Assembly: GCA_030040455.1 (NCBI GenBank)
Contig: JASHTR010000524.1
Location: forward strand, 1-19,203
Direction: 5' to 3'
Source: Terriglobia bacterium
GTDB lineage: Bacteria > Acidobacteriota > Terriglobia > UBA7540
Length of the DNA stretch: 19,203 nucleotides
A program made the translations under genes and the position numbers. The stretch's first letter is position 1. Each line of letters begins with the position of its first letter. The notes under the pieces are model-generated. The model made no database searches. It was given only the letters and a program-made list of their open reading frames with translations, and had not been told where the DNA came from. Of this stretch, positions 15,484 to 19,203 are shown piece by piece.

Positions 15484-16935
15484 CTAAACAGGAAACTTGG
15501 ATTTGTCGGATGATTGGAGGACGAGCAGAAAAAGAAAGTAAATGAGCACAGCTACATTGACCCAGGCGAACCAATCTCCCCAGCGTGTATAAAGTGTTGC
15601 ATCGTGCCGCACGGGCGCTCGAGCGAGCAGCGTGGCAAAAGGAGCGGCCGTGCTGTTTTCTTCCGCGAGGATACGTCCGCGGTCGTCGCTGATAGTGAGG
15701 ATGCCGTTTTTGGCAACACGCGCGATGGTAAATCCATCTTCGACGCCACGCATAATCGCCATGCGGCCGTGCCACCATCCGTCCCGTCCGAAGTCCCACG
15801 CCGGGACGAGCATCAGCCCTACTTTACGCATTCCGTACTGACGAGCCAGCGGCGGATAGTCCATGTCTTTGCAAATCTCAATCCCGATGACTCCGGCGGG
15901 TTGATGCAACACCGTCAGCGCCGACCCCGGACGCTCGCCCGCCTCAGCTCCTGGCACCAAGTGGTGTTTGAGGTAGACGGCGTCTAGCGCCGCGGTGGGA
16001 GAATACAAGCGCCCCTCGTTTAATGCATACCCGGTTTTGATATGCAGAACTCCAACCAGGACCTGCGTTCGGGTTTCGCTGGCGGTAGCCTCAAAAATAC
16101 GATCGACCTCGTCAGAAATCGTATCCGGAACGCGTGCAATCATTTCCGGCAAGACGATCACCTGCGCTCCGCGCCCCGCAAGGTCCTTAACTTTATCGGC
16201 GTAATCATTGAAAAGGCGCGAGGCCTGCTCTGCGCTGCCGGGAAAGATATTTTGGGGCAAATCGGACGCTGCCAGGCCCACCATCAGCGAGTGCGGAGCG
16301 GGTGGCGTCGAGCGCAATCGCCGGGCACCATACCCTAAAGCCGCGATCAAGACGACTGCCACGGTTATGGCCAGCGCGGGCTTTTGCCTGCCATTCTTCC
16401 CGCTGGCCAGAGCTGCGACCGTGGAAGAAAAAAGAAGAACCAGGAAACTGATCCCCGAAAGGCCGGCCAGCGCCGCCGTCTGCACTAGCGGCAAGAATCT
16501 CATCTGGGTATAAGCTACATCCAGATAGGTTCCGGCCAAACTCATCAGAAATTCGAAAACCACCCACACGCACGGCCACGAGATTGTCGCCAGCCACAAT
16601 TGGCCGCGCTGCAGAAAAGCGCGGAACAAAAGAACGCCGAGGCCGGCAACGACGGCGGGGACGATCAACAGGTAAAGTACAACCCAGAGCGGCATTCCCA
16701 AGTGGCGTTCGTAGGCCCACATATCGAGCCTGCCCGCAGTCCATGCCAGCACAGCGGTGCCGAAGGCCATCAGCGCCCCGGCGCGTGGCGCGAGCAGCAG
16801 CACCGGCAGCGGCGCAAGCCACATCAGCCACCACATCGGGTTGAGGCCGCTTCCGAAAAATAATGCCGACGCAGAAAGTACAACGGCGGCAACGCCCCAT
16901 AAAACCAACGGATAATGCCTAAGCTTTGAGTCCAT
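15484..16935 (-). CDS. Apolipoprotein N-acyltransferase-like membrane nitrilase
   Basis: The 483-residue protein has six or so N-terminal membrane helices (residues about 8-205), a carbon-nitrogen hydrolase domain (about 215-440) and a final membrane helix (457-474), the layout of Lnt. The E-K-C triad is visible: E264 in VIVLPEM, K323 in YLKHHLVPGAEAG and C355 in IEICKDMDYP. Classical Lnt, which adds the third acyl chain to lipoproteins, has ICYE-type sequence at the cysteine; CKDMDYP marks a divergent group, so lipoprotein acylation is only likely, not certain. The start is ATG 16935 with GGAGG 7 bp upstream. It overlaps the end of the tetR gene by 17 bp, so the two are one operon. The longer frame upstream only reads through tetR. 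Confidence 0.8.
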   Translation of the reverse strand: MDSKLRHYPLVLWGVAAVVLSASALFFGSGLNPMWWLMWLAPLPVLLLAPRAGALMAFGTAVLAWTAGRLDMWAYERHLGMPLWVVLYLLIVPAVVAGLGVLLFRAFLQRGQLWLATISWPCVWVVFEFLMSLAGTYLDVAYTQMRFLPLVQTAALAGLSGISFLVLLFSSTVAALASGKNGRQKPALAITVAVVLIAALGYGARRLRSTPPAPHSLMVGLAASDLPQNIFPGSAEQASRLFNDYADKVKDLAGRGAQVIVLPEMIARVPDTISDEVDRIFEATASETRTQVLVGVLHIKTGYALNEGRLYSPTAALDAVYLKHHLVPGAEAGERPGSALTVLHQPAGVIGIEICKDMDYPPLARQYGMRKVGLMLVPAWDFGRDGWWHGRMAIMRGVEDGFTIARVAKNGILTISDDRGRILAEENSTAAPFATLLARAPVRHDATLYTRWGDWFAWVNVAVLIYFLFLLVLQSSDKSKFPV

Positions 16936-17503
16936 GCAATAACCTCCGGAGCGAGCGCTGAACGAGCTGCCGGAATTGCGATTCGGAAAGACTGAACCTT
17001 CCTCCACGGTAGAGCGCGATGTAGCCATGAGCGTGCGCCCATAGTTCAAGAGCCACTTCCCAGACGTCGTCCTTTTTAAGTTTTCCCTTTTGCATCGCTT
17101 CAGCCACCGCATCGGCAATCGGGTTCATCGTGGGGGAGCGGCGGGCGTGAAAATCTTCAGGGAAGCGGCGGGCATCGCTCCGAGGCCGGGAAAAAACATA
17201 GTCAAAGACGCGGGGCCGGGCAAACGCGTAATCCAGATATCCATCCATGATGTGGACGATCTTAGACTCAAAGGACCTCGACGCCGACTTCGCCTCGACA
17301 AAATCACGCAGCTTTTCAAATTCGGTGTCTGTGACGGTTTTGAGCAACGCGGCGCGGTTTGGAAAATGATGATAAATCGCCATCGGCGTGATCCCGGCCG
17401 CCTGGGCAACCCGGCGCATGGTCACCGCCTGCGGCCCTCCTTTCTCGAGAAAGCGCAGGGTGATCCCGGCGATTTTCTCGGCGACTTTCCCGCGACGTTT
17501 CAC
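16919..17503 (-). CDS. TetR-family transcriptional regulator
   Basis: The 194-residue protein has the N-terminal TetR helix-turn-helix (residues 27-51, AVTMRRVAQAAGITPMAIYHH in outline: V27, G38-I39-T40, Y44-H45-H46-F47) and a C-terminal ligand/dimer domain with WAHAHGYIALYRGGRF (about 153-168), as in the WHG-type subgroup. The first usable start is a GTG at 17503, because a TAG stop in frame lies immediately before it. No Shine-Dalgarno is present there, and an operator palindrome abuts the start codon, so the mRNA may be leaderless or begin very close to the GTG. It is the first gene of an operon with the Lnt-like gene and very probably represses itself. The inducer is unknown. Confidence 0.9.
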   Translation of the reverse strand: MKRRGKVAEKIAGITLRFLEKGGPQAVTMRRVAQAAGITPMAIYHHFPNRAALLKTVTDTEFEKLRDFVEAKSASRSFESKIVHIMDGYLDYAFARPRVFDYVFSRPRSDARRFPEDFHARRSPTMNPIADAVAEAMQKGKLKKDDVWEVALELWAHAHGYIALYRGGRFSLSESQFRQLVQRSLRRLLHGLKA

Positions 17504-17540
17504 CTATACAGTGTATACTATTTATCTATACGATGTATAG
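17504..17540. promoter_or_regulatory. Tandem TetR operators before the tetR gene
   Basis: Two near-identical palindromes occur: CTATACAGTGTATAC (17504-17518) and CTATACGATGTATAG (17526-17540). The first contains the perfect TATACA-G-TGTATA; the second has perfect CTATAC/GTATAG arms around GAT. Their centres (17511 and 17533) are 22 bp apart, about two helical turns. They begin directly at the tetR start codon and would cover its promoter, as expected of an autoregulated TetR gene. The divergent cbiM gene starts 230 bp away. Confidence 0.75.
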
Positions 17541-17770
17541 ATTAAATATTCGGAACGACAGCAGCGGTTTGCGGGGATTCAGCCGATCGCCATCCTGGCT
17601 ACGGGCATCGAGGCCATGCCGTACTGTGGTAGATTAGGAAGACGAAGTTTCGCTGCACGTTCTCAATTGCCGCCTGCGCCGGCCTGGATTCGGCGCCTCG
17701 AGGTGCGTTATCACCAAGATTCATGCGGCAGCAGCGGGTTGCCAACAATTCGGTTCCATCGTCATTCGCC

Positions 17771-18868
17771 ATGCACATTCCGGACGGCTATTTAAGCCCC
17801 TCAACCTGCGCGGTGATGTACGGCGCGGCCGTGCCCTTCTGGGCCATGGCCCTGCGAAAGGTGAAGCGCGCCTTGAGCGCGCGCTGGATTCCGCTGATAT
17901 CGGTGTTTTCAGCCTTCTCCTTTGTGGTCATGATGTTCAACGTTCCGATACCGGGTGGCACCACCGCCCACGCGGTGGGGGTGGGTGTGGTGACGGTGGT
18001 GCTGGGGCCGTGGTCTTCAATGCTTGCCGTTTCGCTTGCCATTTTTGTCCAGGCGATTTGTTTTGGCGACGGCGGCGTCACCACGTTTGGCGCCAACTGC
18101 TTCAATATGGCCATCGCAGGATCGCTGGTGGCCTACCTGGTTTATCGCGTCGTGGCCGGCCGCGCCGGCCTGAAATCATCGCGAAGAGTGGTTGCGGCAG
18201 CGGCCGCGGGTTATCTGGCCCTGAATGCCTCAGCGCTTTGCGCGGCGATTGAGCTGGGAGTCCAGCCGCTGCTCTTCAAAAACCACGCCGGCGCGCCGCT
18301 CTATGCCCCGTATCCACCGCATGTTGCGATCCCGGCGATGATGATTGCCCATCTGACCGTTGCCGGCGTGGCCGAGCTCGTCATTTCCGGCAGCGTGGTT
18401 GCTTATCTTCAGCGCACTCGTCCCGAATTTTTAAGGCAGACCGCGCCGGGGGCCGGGGATACCGGAGCGCGCGAGCGAGAACCCATATCAGGGTGGGCAG
18501 CGGCAAGACCGTTGTGGATAGGAGTCGCGTTGCTGCTGGTCCTCACCCCCCTCGGCATTCTTGCGGGGGGAACCGCATGGGGAGAATGGTCAGCCAAAGC
18601 TTTCTCTGACCCGGCTGCGAGGCGGGCAATCGCCCAGGCTTCTTCGCATCACGCCCCGCCGACCGTGGCTCCGCACGGTTTGGCACGGCTCGCCTCTGTG
18701 TGGACCGCTCCTTTTCCGCTCTACGCACCATCATTTCTTCACCAGCGTTTCTTCGGCTACTTCATGTCAGCCTGCTTCGGCGCCGGGATCATTCTGGCGG
18801 CCTCGCTCCTGGTCTTCTGGGTGGTCCGCAAATGGAGGGGCGAGGTGCCGAGCGCAGGGAGGAGTTGA
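17771..18868 (+). CDS. cbiM: CbiM-type cobalt (or nickel) ECF transporter substrate-binding protein, with fused C-terminal CbiN/PDGLE-like part
   Basis: The protein starts MHIPDGYLSP, the invariant CbiM/NikM N-terminus in which His2 binds the metal. This fixes the ATG at 17771 although the frame is open back to 17723. At 365 residues it has several membrane helices with FNVPIPGGTTAHAVGVG and ICFGDGGVTTFGANCFNMA, both typical of CbiM. After about residue 240 comes an extra part (PLWIGVALLLVLTPLGILAGGTAWGEW, two hydrophobic helices by position 250-270 and 335-355) resembling the PDGLE/CbiN component, so no separate cbiN is needed. It works with CbiQ, which follows, and an ATPase CbiO expected beyond the window, to import cobalt for cobalamin or nickel. 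The spacer 17541-17770 shows no convincing cobalamin riboswitch. Confidence 0.9.
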   Translation: MHIPDGYLSPSTCAVMYGAAVPFWAMALRKVKRALSARWIPLISVFSAFSFVVMMFNVPIPGGTTAHAVGVGVVTVVLGPWSSMLAVSLAIFVQAICFGDGGVTTFGANCFNMAIAGSLVAYLVYRVVAGRAGLKSSRRVVAAAAAGYLALNASALCAAIELGVQPLLFKNHAGAPLYAPYPPHVAIPAMMIAHLTVAGVAELVISGSVVAYLQRTRPEFLRQTAPGAGDTGAREREPISGWAAARPLWIGVALLLVLTPLGILAGGTAWGEWSAKAFSDPAARRAIAQASSHHAPPTVAPHGLARLASVWTAPFPLYAPSFLHQRFFGYFMSACFGAGIILAASLLVFWVVRKWRGEVPSAGRS

Positions 18869-18871
18869 TCG

Positions 18872-19203
18872 ATGCCAGCGCGCGCACCATCGCTCCCGCC
18901 CTCAAGAACGCCCCACCGCCGCTCCAGAAGCATTGTCGAGCGTAACCTGGAATCACTGGCAGCCGGGATCGAGCATGCGCTTACGGCCGAAGAGCTCGCT
19001 CGCGCTGATGGCTTCCTTCAGCGCCTCGACGCGCGGGTTAAAGTGGCGGGAATTTTCAGCCTCATTGTCGCGGCAGCGATGGCCAACCGGCTTTGGGTTA
19101 TCACAGGATTATTCATGGTGGCTCTTGTTCTGGCTCTCTCCTCTCGCGTGCCGCTCGCGATGCTTGCCAAAAGGGTATGGATTCCAATCCTGATTTTCAC
19201 TGG
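18872..19203 (+). CDS. cbiQ: CbiQ energy-coupling transmembrane protein, N-terminal part (cut by window edge)
   Basis: An ATG at 18872, 3 bp after the cbiM stop and preceded by a strong AGGGAGGAG, opens a frame that runs without a stop to the window edge (110 codons). It starts with a basic, proline-rich leader, then SIVERNLESLAAGIEHAL and FLQRLDARVKVAGIFSLIVA, the characteristic start of CbiQ: the RLDARVK motif before the first membrane helix. A second helix (LWVITGLFMVALVLAL) and the RVPLAML stretch follow. CbiQ couples CbiM to the ATPase CbiO. The leader of about 20 residues is a little longer than usual, so a slightly later start is possible. Confidence 0.85.
   Translation, partial: MPARAPSLPPSRTPHRRSRSIVERNLESLAAGIEHALTAEELARADGFLQRLDARVKVAGIFSLIVAAAMANRLWVITGLFMVALVLALSSRVPLAMLAKRVWIPILIFT

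Noticed and set aside
16936..17118. 61-residue N-terminal extension of the Lnt-like protein
   Set aside because: It reads through the tetR gene in another frame; the ATG at 16935 has a GGAGG 7 bp upstream and directly precedes the first membrane helix.
17590..17640. Possible cobalamin riboswitch B12 box (GCCGTACTGTGG)
   Set aside because: Only the ACTGT part fits; the CCCCCGC core and the upstream conserved stems are not recognisable.
17723..17770. Upstream ATG for CbiM adding 16 residues
   Set aside because: CbiM needs a free Met-His N-terminus for metal binding, and MHIPDG starts at 17771.
18561..19193. Long open frame across the cbiM end and cbiQ start
   Set aside because: It is out of frame with both recognisable proteins and its translation has no family features.
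1..19203. CRISPR array, tRNA, rRNA, transposase or phage genes
   Set aside because: No regularly spaced direct repeats, no cloverleaf with the expected arms, and no recombinase or phage-type protein were seen on either strand.

Overview
The window looks like a chromosomal stretch of an Acidobacteriota bacterium (inference). The best marker is a PadR regulator whose sequence matches, from memory, the Acidobacteria-specific PadR subfamily. Other hints are a MutS2 whose Smr domain reads NVIG rather than the usual LDLRG-type motif, many secreted peptidase and TPR proteins, and palindromic intergenic repeats. There are no rRNA or tRNA genes, no CRISPR array, and no transposase or phage gene. Most of the region is ordinary housekeeping and cell-envelope biology.

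Layout. (1) 1-2226, minus strand: a secreted TPR-repeat protein followed 11 bp later by the start of ispE (isoprenoid synthesis), which runs off the left edge. A good sigma70-type promoter lies upstream. (2) 2500-4458: a secreted M61 peptidase with a PDZ domain. (3) 4459-4830: no gene; a 210-bp repeat element made of nested hairpins and bounded by 11-bp inverted repeats. (4) 4831-8100: a divergent unit with a PadR regulator to the left and two overlapping M16 peptidase genes to the right. The two promoters share a palindrome through their -35 boxes. The first M16 protein keeps the zinc motif and the second keeps the Arg/Tyr substrate-binding pair, as in heterodimeric M16B enzymes. (5) 8135-10704: a TPM-domain membrane protein, a nucleotidyltransferase-fold protein, LemA, then a small protein overlapping a truncated AbiEii-like nucleotidyltransferase. 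The break lies next to an inverted repeat. (6) 10826-13288: mutS2. (7) 13289-13498: repeat-derived spacer. (8) 13499-15154: a secreted GH35/GH42-like glycosidase of the DUF5597 type. (9) 15155-15483: spacer between converging genes with two candidate terminators. (10) 15484-17540, minus strand: a TetR regulator overlapping an apolipoprotein N-acyltransferase-like gene, preceded by two operator palindromes 22 bp apart. (11) 17771 to the right edge: cbiM and the start of cbiQ, an ECF-type cobalt (or nickel) uptake system.

I see no clearly new multi-gene system. The points most worth a second look are the PadR/M16 divergent control region with its split-function peptidase pair, the nucleotidyltransferase with an altered metal motif between the TPM and LemA genes, the TetR operator array running up to its own start codon, and the 210-bp palindromic element.
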